DNA of 64,000 nucleotides from Bugulina stolonifera (taxonomy: Eukaryota > Bryozoa > Gymnolaemata > Cheilostomatida > Bugulidae), in contig OW285197.1 of NCBI GenBank assembly GCA_935421135.1, positions 9,340,723 through 9,404,722 of the forward strand, written 5' to 3'. The notes beneath the pieces were generated by a model that saw only the letters and a list, made by a program, of their open reading frames with translations, ran no database searches and was not told the DNA's origin. Within the stretch, counting starts at the first letter, position 1; every line of letters begins with the position of its first letter. Position numbers and translations under genes: made by a program. Below, in pieces: positions 24,363-35,765 of this stretch.

Positions 24363-27300
24363 TCAATCTAGCTGACAGAGCCTTAACAGCGAATGTTGAT
24401 TTCGGGCCGTACAATCAATTTCTAGCATGATACAGTGTCTACCATCATACTGGTACCCTACACAGAAGCTGTCAGTGAGACAGTTGAGTGCACACACTCC
24501 CTCCCCGGGCACAAAGAGAGTGGACAGAACACTTATCTGTGTCACAATCTCCATAGAAGTTGTATATTCCTCAGTGCCATGGTCTACAATAGAAAATATT
24601 TATTTTTACTTTGTATTAAATTATGCATTGAAATGACATCATCTAGTCTTGTAGCTTAGTTCACTATTAATCTTACACAAATGTACATGTAGTTGTGCAG
24701 GCAAATATTGTAATAATTGTTTCACACCCAATCTGTATATTTATTATTATTTATATTGATTATGGTGCACAATAATTTTAAAATTTTAAAAAGATAATTT
24801 CCTTCATCTCGAATACTTAGTAGTATGACAGCATACCCATGACAATTTTGTAGACAGAGAGTCTCAACATTCCTCCACACATGTCCTGTGAAGTCATTCC
24901 ACAAGGTCTGTCACATTCAATGTCATCCACACCAGGTCCATGTTTGTCGTAGTCCCCATCACCACAAAATCAACTCGTCCTGTATTCAGTTCCGGCAAAA
25001 CTAAAACCTTATCAAATGCAGGGCAGATCTTATTGTACCTTCTCAATTGATTCACTGGCTGTATGAGACTATGTATTTCTAATACACAAAACTACAATTT
25101 TTACTATTTGTAACATGGCAGTCATTATCTTGTGTATATCTACATGTAGAAACTTATAGTCTAAGGCACATAGTTGTGTCAATTTGATGTGTAGGCCTAC
25201 AATGTCTGTCTAAGACTGACTGTATACTCATATATCTACCTGCACACGCTAAACGATTTCCTTGGCACTATTATTCAAACTTAATGCATGTTAATTCTTT
25301 AGGGAAGTTTTCTTTAACTCCAGCTACCACAGAGCTCACAGTTATAAATGTATTAATTTTATTTGCCAAAACATGCTGCATATCCCCATTAATTATAGTA
25401 GGGATTAAATATTACATGTAATGTACCTAGATTGTAGCAGTAGAAGATGCACCGTTCATTACTCATGTGAGAACTGGACATTCTACGTCCTCTCAAAGCA
25501 CGGCCATGTTTTCTATTTCTATCCATATAACAACCAAGGTACTTGGCTTCAATGTCAGCTGTTGGAGTACAAGTCAATGTGCATATACATGAAAACACAA
25601 TATAGTTCCACATAGTTTAGTCCCACTATTGCTAAATGTAGTTTCTGTACATACCATAAGAAAGATGAGATGTCACAAACAAGAAGAGTTCTATAACAGT
25701 ATTCTACATTTGGTTCATATGCATATGCTCTCTGCTTTGATAAAATATGCCTAACATTCTATCATTTGTAGACAATTCACACACCAGAGCCGTGAATGAA
25801 ATTAGTTAACTTATTGCACGAACTAGCATTTGAATACTATTTCTGTTTCTTAGTTGCTACCTACATTAGAATGTCTTAAAAAGTGGTACTTGTTTTACAT
25901 GTGCATGTACCTTCTTGCAGTTTGTACACACTAAAGTATAATGGGCCTCCACAGTACTGTAATTCATTTCCTGTACATCTACTGGAGCCTGGAGCTATTA
26001 GCCAATAGGACACCAAGCTGCTCTTCCTCTTCATACCCACAGTAGCATATATCTCCGCCCGTTATTGTTGAAAATACTGCACCTACAAAAACAATCATTT
26101 TAAACGTCTTCCATGTTATAAAATAATATAGCAATTACCATTTTAGTCGCATTGAAGTCATCATTGCTAGCAGCCAAGATATTAGCATAATTTTTGACTA
26201 GTTTTATTTATTTCTGGCACGATGACTTCGTTTGCCGCTTCTAGCTGCTAGCATATGGATCACAAGATATTTACAGTGAAGCGTGGCCACAAACTAAATA
26301 CTGAGCATAGAGAGGCATATTTTAAAACACAGACCATTGTCATAGCATCTCTCCTGACAAAAGTTAATCGTAGCCCATGCTTTCATCCATTCCATGTCCA
26401 TTGCTAATGTCAGAGGTGGATCTCCGTAACAACCCTTATAGATGAAAGAATGCATTTTCCCATCACCTAAAAATAGATAACAGTAGAGTAAGGTGATAAG
26501 TATACATGTAAATATTTAAGTAACCAGCAAGCTATTTTTATAATAGTGTTAGTTTCCACCTGCATATTATGTCTGTACACTTATACATACATTGTACATG
26601 TACAACTCATGTACTTCGGAATACAGTGGAACTTGCTTAATTCAGCCTCGGATAATTCAAAAAATTGTTTATTAAAACTATTAGCCTTGGTCCCTGCTGA
26701 GTACTACATAATGACTTCAATTAAGTGAAGTGATCTTACAATTCAAACTCATGCCTAATTCAAACCAATTACAGCAGTTCTTTGTGTAGTTTGAATTAAG
26801 CAAGTTTCACTGTGTTTTCGGAGCATGTATCTGTCCAAAATACGCTCTAAGACAATGTACAGTGTATACATACATAGATAGCACCTGACACATGCATAAC
26901 TTATGTTTCTACATTACAATTGAAATTGAAGAGGTTTTCTAAGAGTTCGCCAAAAACTGACTTGTATCTTCTTTACAGTTGAATATCTTCAGTATGACAA
27001 CCACATGTTTCATTAAAAATTGCAAATTTTAATATTTTAGTGCATTTATATCTCTGAATTAATAGTATGGGATCAACAACTTATATTCCGGGCAGCAATT
27101 GGCCATTTCCGAAATGCTCTAAAAATTTAGTTTATCTATTAATACCATTTCTATGAATACATTGACATTAATCACGATAGAATGATACAACAGTTACATG
27201 TAGAAAATTTTATCTAGACTCTAGACAATAAATGTACCCGGTATTTACCAGATGTGAGGAGGAAAAATAGCGGAAGGATACGCACGTTTATAAACCACAT
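24363..27300 (-). pseudogene. WSC/PAN-like gene D, left copy of the mirror pair (three lesions)
   Basis: Six minus-strand exons: 27300-27249, 26466-26335, 26082-25911, 25558-25427, 25007-24837 and 24583-24363. Exon 1 encodes a signal peptide (MWFINVRILPLFFLLTS). Exons 2 and 3 are WSC 1 (YKGCYGDPP, CQERCYDNG; ICYCGYEE). Exons 4 and 5 are WSC 2 (KYLGCYMDRN, CIFYCYNLG; CGDGDY, CDRPCGMTS, MCGGMLRLSVYK). Exon 6 is the PAN-like tail (CALNCLTDSFCVGYQYDG). Lesions: exon 3 is 172 nt against 171 in gene E, with a +1 shift after GYEEEE that leads to TAG; an in-frame TGA at 24972-24970 stands where gene E has a Cys codon of the C-x-C-G motif; and a 1-nt deletion near 24400 changes the last residues. Splice sites are largely kept (donor of exon 2 is a weak GTCTGT). 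Sequencing error in several places is less likely than decay. Confidence 0.82.
26624..26812. mobile_element. 189-bp MITE with CAGTGGAAC-type terminal inverted repeats
   Basis: The left end cagtggaacttgcttaatt and right end aattaagcaagtttcactg are inverted repeats of about 20 bp with one or two mismatches. It is flanked by TA on the left and TG on the right. The corresponding place in the right arm of the inverted duplication (about 29400-29415) lacks it, so it inserted after the duplication or was lost from the other arm. CAGTG ends and a TA-like target suggest a Tc1/mariner/pogo-type element (inference). Confidence 0.82.
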
Positions 27301-28846
27301 TGCAAGAAACTCTTATGACATGCCCATAATGCATCTGCACACCAAATGCAAAGGTTTCAAATAAACCTACTGCTCTGTGCATGTGTATTTAACAAATAAA
27401 TAAGCTTATATTAGCACTGTTGACATGGATTGAGAGAACTACAGACTAATGTATATCTAAAGATTTATTAATTGACTTTCAAGCCAGCATGAGTTTATAT
27501 AACATCTTCTTTGACGATGGGAACATGGATTATATCGCCTAAAACTGCTACTAATTATGCATTATCTAAACATACTAAGTTTGCTAAAAACTTAAGCTTA
27601 CAGTTATTTCTTTAACATAAGCCTATTAAATAAATATCTTTAAATTTATGAATTTTGTATGCAGGTATATTATACAATTACATGTATATTGTGGATAGAT
27701 AAATATTCGATCAATATTAATTTACTTGCAGTTGCATTAATTTAAGTGTCAACATTAAAACTAAATAAATTATTAATTAGAATTTAATAACACTTAGCCA
27801 TATCTTTAATACCAAATGTTTCACTGCATTAGTTGCAACAGTGTAGAAATATGCAATGATTCTTAATACTACAACTGCAAGTGTACTACAGCAAGTATGT
27901 ACCTTAGTCTACAACTTAATTCACAGAGGTAGAAGCCCAGAATGTTACCTTAAAATATGAAATTCTTTTTGCCACATTCCGAGCGCAGGGCTAGAGTAGA
28001 GTGCACAGAATTTAGAAGTTATATTCTCCCACATAGATGCAGATGCAAATGTAGAATGCTGTGTAATCTATATGTAACATAATGCCGAATAACATAATAC
28101 CTGAATCTCATGAAGTAGGTGATGGTGGAACAGGTGAGTACACACACAACTAGAATGCAATGCACATGTAGATATAGACAACAAGTATTGTTTAGGGATA
28201 AAGAATAAAAATGTACTGAGGGAGTATGTAGCTATGAGGTTTATAGCAGCTGGTTCAATCTCTATATACATGCTTAATATGATCATGTAGATATATAATG
28301 ATTTTATAAACATTTTAAATTGTTGATAAATTATTTTGACAGAACATTGTTTGTTTTTCTTCAGTGTTATTAAATTCTAATTAATAATTTATTTAGTTTT
28401 AATGTTGACACTTAAATTAATGCAACTGCAAGTAAATTAATATTGATCCAGTATTTATCTATCCACAATATAATTGTATAATATACCTGCATACAAAATT
28501 CATTAATTTGAAGATAGTTATTTAATAAGCTTATGTTAAAGAAAGAACTGTAAGCTTAAGTTTTTAGCAAACTTAGTATGTTTAGATAATACATAATTAG
28601 TAGCAGTTTTAGGCGATATAATCAATGTTCCCATCGTCAAAGAAGATGTTATATAAACTCATGCTGGCTTGAAAGTCAATTAATAAATCTTTAGATATAC
28701 ATTAGCCTGTTCTCTCATTCCATAAGTCAACAGTCTGATAAGCTTATTTATTCGTTAATTACACATGCACAGAGCAGTAGGTTTATTTGAAACCTTTGCA
28801 TTTAGTGTGCAGATGCATTATGGGCATGTCATAACAGCTTCATAGA
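27301..28846. promoter_or_regulatory. Head-to-head intergenic region of genes D and E, with unique spacer
   Basis: The start codons of D (27300, minus) and E (28847, plus) face away from each other across about 1.55 kb. The outer parts (27301-27793 and 28366-28846) are mirror copies; the central part, about 27794-28365, is unique spacer. Promoters for both genes must lie here, but no core element can be named with confidence. Confidence 0.4.
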
Positions 28847-29675
28847 ATGTGGTTTCTAAACACACACATCCTTCCGCTATTTTTCCTCCTCACATCTGGT
28901 AAGCACGGAGTAACTGTATGGTCTAGACAAAATATCTAGCTGTTGTATTTTATTGTGATTAGTGATACTTTACTACTAATGTCTATGTATTTATAGAAAT
29001 GGGATAGGTGCATGACTACATCTTTGGAGCTCTTTGGAGCATAATGGAAATGTCTACTTGCGTCCATAAATATAAATTGTTGATAGCATACTTCTTGTTA
29101 TGAGTGGACTGTTTTATCCCTGTAGCCTACTTATTTGTGATATGGAATAATTCAAAGTAATATTACGCCATAGATCCAAAGGTGATGGAATATTAAAATT
29201 TGCAAGTTTTGAATATAATATACGATCATTATACTGTAAACAGATGAAAGCCAGGTTACGGCAAACTCTTGGAAAACATCTTGCATCAGTTGACTATCAC
29301 TTGCAATTCTGATATAGAAAAATTACTTGTACATGTCTCAGGTTTTATCTATGAATACTGTACATTGTCTTAGAACATGTTTTAGACAGATACATGCTCA
29401 GTAAATATTCTGAAGTATGTACAAATGTACACGTACACGTAGGCAGAAATTGAGACTATATAAAGAGCTTGATGGTTACTTACATAAATATTATATTGCC
29501 TACAACCTACCTCTGCTGTCATCTATTTTCAGGTAATGAGAAAATGCATTCTTTCATATATAAGGGCTGTTACAGTGACCCACCTGTGGCACTAGCAATG
29601 GACCTGGAAGTGATGGGAACTTGGGCTACGATCAACTTGTGTCAGGAGAGATGCTATGTCAATGGTTTGATTTTC

Positions 29676-29937
29676 AAATAATAATAATAATAATAATATC
29701 CGTGGCGCCAAACACAATTCTTTAACGTGGCTGCCGAATAGCAGAGCTAGTCGAGGGGCCACCACGGCTCCTAGAGCTGGATATTATTATAGTTCGATAT
29801 GGCACAGAGGGAAAACCTTCTTCGGGACGAAAACCTCCAGGTCATTGGCGGGACTCGAACCCACGTCCTTGCAGATAACTTGTGTCATTGCTGCAAGACC
29901 AGAGTGACTAGCGCTAGACCACTCAGCCACCAACACC
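29676..29937 (-). mobile_element. tRNA-derived SINE-A, copy 1
   Basis: Read on the minus strand, it begins ggtgttggtggctgagtgg, containing an A-box (TGGCTGAGTGG) and, about 55 nt on, a B-box (GGTTCGAGTCC). This is a Leu/Ser-tRNA-like head. The body ends in a (TTA)n tail, seen on the plus strand as (AAT)n at 29676-29698. It is nearly identical to the copy at 32279-32537, so the family was recently active. It lies in intron 2 of gene E, 12 nt from the exon end. Confidence 0.92.
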
Positions 29938-32278
29938 AATAACACATCTCTATGCTCCGCATTGTGTTTCCACAGCTGCGTTTCATTGCATTTATCTTGG
30001 ATCCACATGTATATTCTAGTTGAAAATTTAGCAGCTAGAAGCTATAATTAAAACCATGATGATAAAAATACATAAAATTGTCAAAAATATGCTAATACTG
30101 TGAAGACATCATACCTGACTATTTGCACTGTACATATTACTATTACAACACATTTACATGTGCAATGACTAGACTGGACTGGAGTTACCTTCACTTGACT
30201 AACTGACTGACTGATATTACTATGGTAACCAAGTTTGTCATAATAACCAATACAAGACCTGATTGGCCAATGCTTTTCCTATATTATTTTATTAACTTAA
30301 AATATCATGTGGTACACCTTTTTAAAGAGTTGAATTTTACTAACAGAAATAAAAGGATCCAATAGTATTAGTGCACATAAATATATCTATTATTATTATA
30401 CTCTAAAAACGTACGTATTACTTCAAGACTATTCGTCCACAGATAGACAAAAGATAGTCAAAAAGGCCTCCATAAACACTGCGAGTCCACAGTTAGACAC
30501 GGCAGTCATTCAAAATACAGTCCCCGTGAATGTCCGTATAGTACTGTGCATAGCCAGACATACGAACATCACAATACGTTGGCTGCTACCAATGATTTAA
30601 TGTAATTAAAATGGCAATTGTCATAATATATTACACGAAAAATGCAATTCCTTTTGTAGGCGCAAGATATGCCACAATGATAGGAGGAAATATATGCTAC
30701 TGTGGATATGAAGAGGTAGCAGAGTATGGTGACATATCGGCTGATAGTGATTGCTCCTACAGATGCACAGGAAATGAGTTACAGTACTGTGGAGGTCTAT
30801 TTTACTTCAGTGTGTATGAACTGCAAGAAGGTAAATAAAAATATTTCACTTTTCTGAAAGATTCCAACATTAAAATAAATAAGGAAACCAGAATAGTATA
30901 TCTAGTGCCAATTCGCAGATTTTTTAATAAATCGACTGGCTTCAATTTCTTCCCTGGTATCAGACCTTCTACAAATATTGGAAGGTTAGGCAAGATTTTA
31001 CAAGCAACTAGTATATGATGCTATACAGTGGCCATGTGTGTTAAATGTCAGTGAGCAATGAGAATATCGTCAAGCTCTGCTAGTATGTATAAATATTTAG
31101 CAATTTTGAAGTGAGAATTGAAGTATGTGCAACTATGTAACTAATTATGTCGTCATGTATATTCACTCATCCAGCCGATGTTGAAGCCAAGTATATTGGT
31201 TGCTACGTGGATAATCAAGTTCGTGCTTTGGAAGGACCTAACATGTTCAGTTCTTCTCACATGAATAATGAAAGATGCATCTTCTTCTGCTATGATCAAG
31301 GTACCCCTACTGCTACCAGGAACATGTTTTAGTAAACAACAATTATAACTGCGAACCTCAGAGCCGTTGTACTCAGGGCATAGTTTTATTTTAAAATGTT
31401 GACATCGAGAACAAACCATTTGCACTGGGTTGATATAATTTTGCACAGGAAATCATGTTTAGGTAATAGCAGTTCGGTGACAATTTTGGAAAAGATGTGC
31501 AAATTTAAACTGTACACATCTGATTTACATAAATGCTTACCCTTTACCAACAGTTTCTAAATTTATACAAACAATGAAAATTCAACAATTTAATTCAATT
31601 TTCAATAATATATTGAGTCTTGCCAATACATAATATCACCATGCAGCTGATTTAGCCACTTCAAATGGTATACTAAGATCACACTCTACACTCTTCAAGG
31701 GTTTAGTTTTGCTGGAACTGAATTTGGATCCTTCTGCTACTGTGGTGATAAGAACTATGACAGGCATGGGTCTGCAGTGGAGGAGATTGAATGTGACAAA
31801 CCTTGTAGCATGAGTTCACAAGACACGTGTTGAGTACTCTGGAGGCTCTCCATCTACAAAATTGCCAATGGTATCGTGTTGTTATAGTACTAAGTATAAT
31901 TCAAAATGGTAAACTAAGATTTTTTAAGACTTTTATAACCAATGGAATTAGTAGAAAAGTCAAACAAGCGGTCATAGGAATAATAATTTACCGCTAGTAC
32001 AGATACATATACACACAAAAACATGATAGCCCAAGCTTGGAAACAGAATAAATGACACTGACCAATGAGATGGCAGTTTTAAAGGGTTATTTGTCATGTG
32101 TTTTGAGGTAGCGCTGAGACACACTCAGTTAGTTGTACAATATTGGTGCCTAGATTGTACAACCCCGGATATGTATATAGTAGTATATTTGTAGCATGCC
32201 ATATTATGTTTTCACCTCCAGGCCATATTTAAATCAATAGGCCACAATACATGTATTTTAGGCATATAGAAGAAAAAT

Positions 32279-32537
32279 ATAATAATAATAATAATAATAT
32301 CCGTGGCGCCAAACACAATTCTTTAACGTGGCTGCCCAATAGCAGAGCTAGTCAAGGGGCCACCACGGCTCCTAGAGCTGGATATTATTATAATTCGATA
32401 TGGCACAGAGGGAAACCTTCTTCGGGACAAAAACCTCCAGGTCATTGGTGGGACTCGAACCCACGTCCTTGCAGATAACTTGCGTCATTGCTGCAAGACC
32501 AGAGTGACTAGCGCTAGACCCCTCAGCCACCAACACC
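32279..32537 (-). mobile_element. tRNA-derived SINE-A, copy 2
   Basis: Same structure as copy 1: A-box, B-box GGTTCGAGTCC, body, (AAT)n at the left end on the plus strand. It differs from copy 1 at only a handful of positions by eye. It lies in intron 5 of gene E, in the same orientation as copy 1 and opposite to the gene. Confidence 0.92.
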
Positions 32538-32611
32538 TGCCTTATATAGTGTGGCCAGACAAAATACTGGACCTACCAAAAAGGCATCTACTTACTGCTA
32601 GTTAAAAGGGA

Positions 32612-33010
32612 GCCCAGAAAAGTTCAAAACTTTGCACAAGTTACCATACAGCTAAATATTAGTAAATTATGTGAAATCATTTGGTTACTACAGACTGTAC
32701 TCTTTCTATGCAAACAGCTTGAATTCAAGAAATTCCTCTATACCTAAAGCAGACAGTTGCGTCTTCTTAACAATGTTGAGCTCAGAGCAGCATTGAATAG
32801 TGCTAGGTGGTCAATAAAACAGCCCAGAAAAATTTAAAAAACTGGCATCAGTGAACATTTTTTGTTAAGTCATTAGATTTCCACTGTACTCTTTCTATAT
32901 AAACAGCTGAAATTCAAGCAACTTATCCATAAGATATAAAGCAAACAGTTGTGTCTTGTCAACAGAGTTGCGTTCAAAGCAGAGTTGAATAGTGTTAGCT
33001 GGTCAAGTGT
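32612..33010. repeat. Two-copy tandem duplication, ~200-bp unit
   Basis: agcccagaaaa opens both units (32612 and 32821). The shared words are ctgtactctttctat, aaacagct, cagacagttg / caaacagttg and tgaatagtg. The units have diverged clearly. It lies in intron 5 of gene E and is absent from the matching intron of gene D. Confidence 0.85.
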
Positions 33011-33804
33011 GGGCAAGAGGACACAACTCTGATTATAGTAGCACAAATACAACAAACTTTAATAAGAGAGGTTGCATTGAATATACACATAAACCCCTGT
33101 CACAACCCCTTTAAATATTTTCCAACTTCAAATTAGTAGAAAATTCCAGATGCAAAATCTAACTGCACAATTGTATTTGTGGGTTAGTTGCTGTAAGATT
33201 ATAGTTAATTAGGCTATAAAACAAAAAATATGTCATTTAAACGCATAAGTTGATACAAACTAAAAATAAACATTTTCTATTGTAGATCATGGCACTGAAA
33301 AATATGCCACTTCTATGGAGATTGTGACACACCTAAGCGTCTCATTATCTACTCCCATTGTGTCTAGTGAGGAAGCATGTGCACTCACCTGTCTCACTGA
33401 CAGCTTCTGTGTAGGATACCAGTATCATGGCAGACACTGTACCGTGTTATATCTGGATTGCACAGCTAAACAACCAACATTCAATGTTAAAGTGCTGCCG
33501 GCTAGACTGAAACCCGGACACTGTAGATAATTCACAACCGCTGATTCTCACATGGAACGTTTCGGGTTTTTCGGCAAACATCTTCCTTTGAGTACCTTTG
33601 CTTGGAAAGTTTTTTAATTACTGCTAGAAAAATAGACCGTGTGATTATTGTGAAAACACTCTATCATCCTATGAGTAACAGAAGATTATTAACTTGATCC
33701 GGACATGAAATTAAGCTAATCGTTATATTTGCTAAGGCAAAGAAATTTTGTTTGTGTTTGAAATAATTTTTTGGGTTTCTTATACATGTATAATACTATA
33801 CTGC

Positions 33805-33885
33805 AGGACATTCTCCCTGTGCGGGAGATTTGATTCTCCCGTGTTGGGAGAATCGTTCTCCGATAGTTGGAGAATATCCCATTTT
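33805..33885. repeat. Cluster of ggagaat / attctcc inverted words
   Basis: Four to five alternating copies of ggaga(at) and (at)tctcc occur within about 80 bp, just outside the right arm of the inverted duplication. A similar cluster lies at 59860-59935, next to the other inverted duplication. No coding sense is visible. Confidence 0.6.
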
Positions 33886-35219
33886 GGAGTTGTCTGTTCG
33901 TTAAAGAAACCACCAACTTAAGAGTTGTCTACCTTTAAATGGTTTTCTGCGTAATATTAGTGGGAAATAAATTTAGTCTATAGTGGAAACAGCGGTCGTG
34001 GTTCCTTTCAATCAGTGGTTGTCCCTATGCTACAAAGGTCACCACTGGCACTAATAATGAAACGTGCTTTGACTGATTTCTTTTCAATTTACATTCCAAA
34101 ACTGCGTTGTAGGCCAATGTACTAGCAACTTTCTGAAATAATCAGTATGAATCACTTCTTTTAGACTCTTACTAAGCAAGTAGACCTTTTACTCAACAAC
34201 AAGTATATTGCATTGCATGCAAAAGTGCACTTGAATGAATGAATAACTGGTAATCTAAAGTGAACTTAGTTTTATTAGATTGGGATTTTACAGGAAAGAA
34301 TTTAATTTTAATTATAACGGTTTTCATTTTGATATAGGTATTTGTTCCGTTTTCGTATGTGGTTATATTGCAATATAATATGTAGTGATAGTTGCTAGAC
34401 TATAATATTATATACATAAATTTTATTAATTTAAATTATTTATTATTTTAATTTTTTTAAGCCTATAAAATGAACAGGCACAACATGAACATACTGTATA
34501 TTTTATTATTTATAATAAAGAATAAAATATACAGTATGTTCATGTGTTGCTGGTATAAAAAACCAAACTTTAAAAACTCAAATCAAAGTCCTTGATTGCT
34601 CAATTAACAAATTGAAATTGATAATCATTGCTTGAAAATAGCGTCTCCTATAAAATTTAAATTAGCCTACATGTATCTAATAACTATTTTCGACTTTAAG
34701 TCAATCTATTATGTTTATTTAAAGCAGTTCAAATCAGGTTTTTCCATCATCTCGTGAAATACTTACTAAAGGAAATTCACAGTCACTAAAATTTAATTGC
34801 CCAATTGACAAATTTAAAATCACTGAATGAACATAACATCATGTAGCCTATAAAATCAAAACAGTTAATAACCATTTTCCATTTAAATTCTAAAGTATTA
34901 TTTTTACTTTAGGCCATTCAAATCGAGTTTTTCAATTGTTTGATAGGCCTACTAAGATTCAAATTCTTGAGAAGTTGATAATCATTGCATAAGAATAACA
35001 TAACATAAGTCTAAAAAATGAAAATAGTAAACGACCATTTTTTATTTTAGTTCAAAAGTGTTATGTAGGCCAATTTTGATTTAAGCAGTTAAAATCAAGC
35101 TTTTTATGAACCTCCAAATCTAAATAAATTCCATGTAATTAGCTGGAGTTGAGAATAAAGAATTTCAAACTTTTCAATTTTTCTTTTTAAGTTGATTAGT
35201 AAAGTGGCTATTAACACAC
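33886..35219. other. No gene; contains a hairpin
   Basis: Very AT-rich. Several passages read like diverged repeats of one another (recurring words such as aaatcaagtttttc, cattgcataagaataacat). The palindrome at 34482-34548 is listed separately. No exon was recognised. Confidence 0.45.
34482..34548. repeat. Hairpin with 26-bp arms
   Basis: The arm at 34482-34507 (tgaacatactgtatatttta inside) is the reverse complement of 34521-34548 except for a 2-nt bulge. The loop is about 13 nt. Confidence 0.85.
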
Positions 35220-35229
35220 CTTCAAGTTA

Positions 35230-35610
35230 CACAACACAGATATCCCAAAAACTGACACGACCAAATACCTCAGTGTTTGCGTTGATTCCAAAATAAAGTG
35301 GGCCAAACACACATCAGATATTATTGCTGAAGCAAATTCCACACTCGGCTTCCTGAGACGAAACTTGACTGCCACCCCAGAAGAGATAAAGTCTCTGGCC
35401 TACAAGCAACTGGCACTCCCAGTCCTGGAATATGCCTCACCTGCATGGGATTCCCTGCTACCACCTCGAAAAAGCTGGGAGCCGTACAGTGGCGAGCAGC
35501 AAGGTTCGTGTGTGGGATAAGGCATACCGACCATACCACCAATGTTTCAGCCTTGATAAACACCCTAGGATGGGCCACGAAAATGGATTAACGGCAACTA
35601 AATTACCATA
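35230..35610 (+). mobile_element. Degraded non-LTR retrotransposon fragment (RT C-terminal region)
   Basis: The plus-strand frame reads KTDTTKYLSVCVDSKIKW, then ANSTLGFLRRNL, KSLAYKQLALPVLEYASPAW. These are hallmarks of the region after the RT fingers/palm in LINE ORF2 (LG(V)-x-D-S-K-L-x-W ... LGFLRRNL ... LEYA-x-x-W). At about 35470 the frame shifts; LGAVQWRAARFVCG then continues in another frame. No ADD box or 5' part is present. It is a relic from a different lineage than the copy at 15.5 kb. Confidence 0.88.
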
Positions 35611-35649
35611 ATCATCGATGCTGAGGGTGTAATGACCTCATCTGAGGTA

Positions 35650-35765
35650 GGATAATTATGCGACTGTTCGGAAAAGACAGGGCATTTTGAAAGTGGACAG
35701 TTCGACACCGGACAGTTCGAAACTCCAAACCCCAACCACCAGATTTCAACTAATTGTTATTATTA
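35650..35765 (+). mobile_element. TTCGAA-family repeat, isolated copy
   Basis: It has the same order of words as the cluster at 56.6-57.9 kb: ctgttcggaaaagaca, gtggacagttcgacaccgga, cagttcgaaact, aaccaccagatttcaacta. Confidence 0.8.

Larger units (their letters stand above)
24010..27793. repeat. Left arm of a large inverted duplication
   Basis: This arm is the reverse complement of 28366-33795, with exons of gene D matching those of gene E one by one and non-coding stretches also matching. Near the centre (27440-27793 against 28366-28720) similarity is very high by eye. The outer edge lies near 24010 (gggtttttatacatgta against 33775-33795). The arm differs from the other by a 189-bp MITE at 26624-26812. 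It lacks the two SINEs and a tandem duplication present in the right arm. Confidence 0.9.
28847..33530 (+). pseudogene. WSC/PAN-like gene E, right copy of the mirror pair (one stop)
   Basis: Six plus-strand exons: 28847-28898, 29533-29664, 30660-30830, 31175-31300, 31700-31870 and 33286-33530. All are joined by phase-1 introns and sum to 897 nt. Exon 1 is a signal peptide (MWFLNTHILPLFFLLTS). Exons 2 and 3 are WSC 1 (YKGCYSDPP, CQERCYVNG; ICYCGYEEV, CSYRCTGNE, QYCGGLFYFSVYE). Exons 4 and 5 are WSC 2 (KYIGCYVDNQVRALEG, CIFFCYDQG; FCYCGDKNYD, CDKPCSMSS). Exon 6 is the PAN-like tail (CALTCLTDSFCVGYQYHG, ending GHCR). The only disabling change seen is TGA at 31831-31833 in exon 5, at the Gly following the last WSC Cys; it would remove the end of WSC 2 and the tail. 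A SINE-A lies 12 nt after the exon 2 donor, which is itself a poor GTTTGA. Truncated translation of WSC 1 remains possible. Confidence 0.8.
28366..33795. repeat. Right arm of the large inverted duplication
   Basis: It mirrors 24010-27793. The arm is longer (about 5.4 kb against 3.8 kb). The extra length comes from two SINE-A insertions (29676-29937, 32279-32537), a tandem duplication at 32612-33010 and a stretch of about 0.5 kb (30120-30640) in intron 2 that is not seen on the left. Confidence 0.88.

Noticed and set aside
24970..24972. In-frame TGA at a Cys position of the WSC domain in gene D, as possible selenocysteine
   Set aside because: The gene has two further frameshifts, the mirror gene's TGA is at a Gly position, and no SECIS-like hairpin was noticed; decay is simpler.
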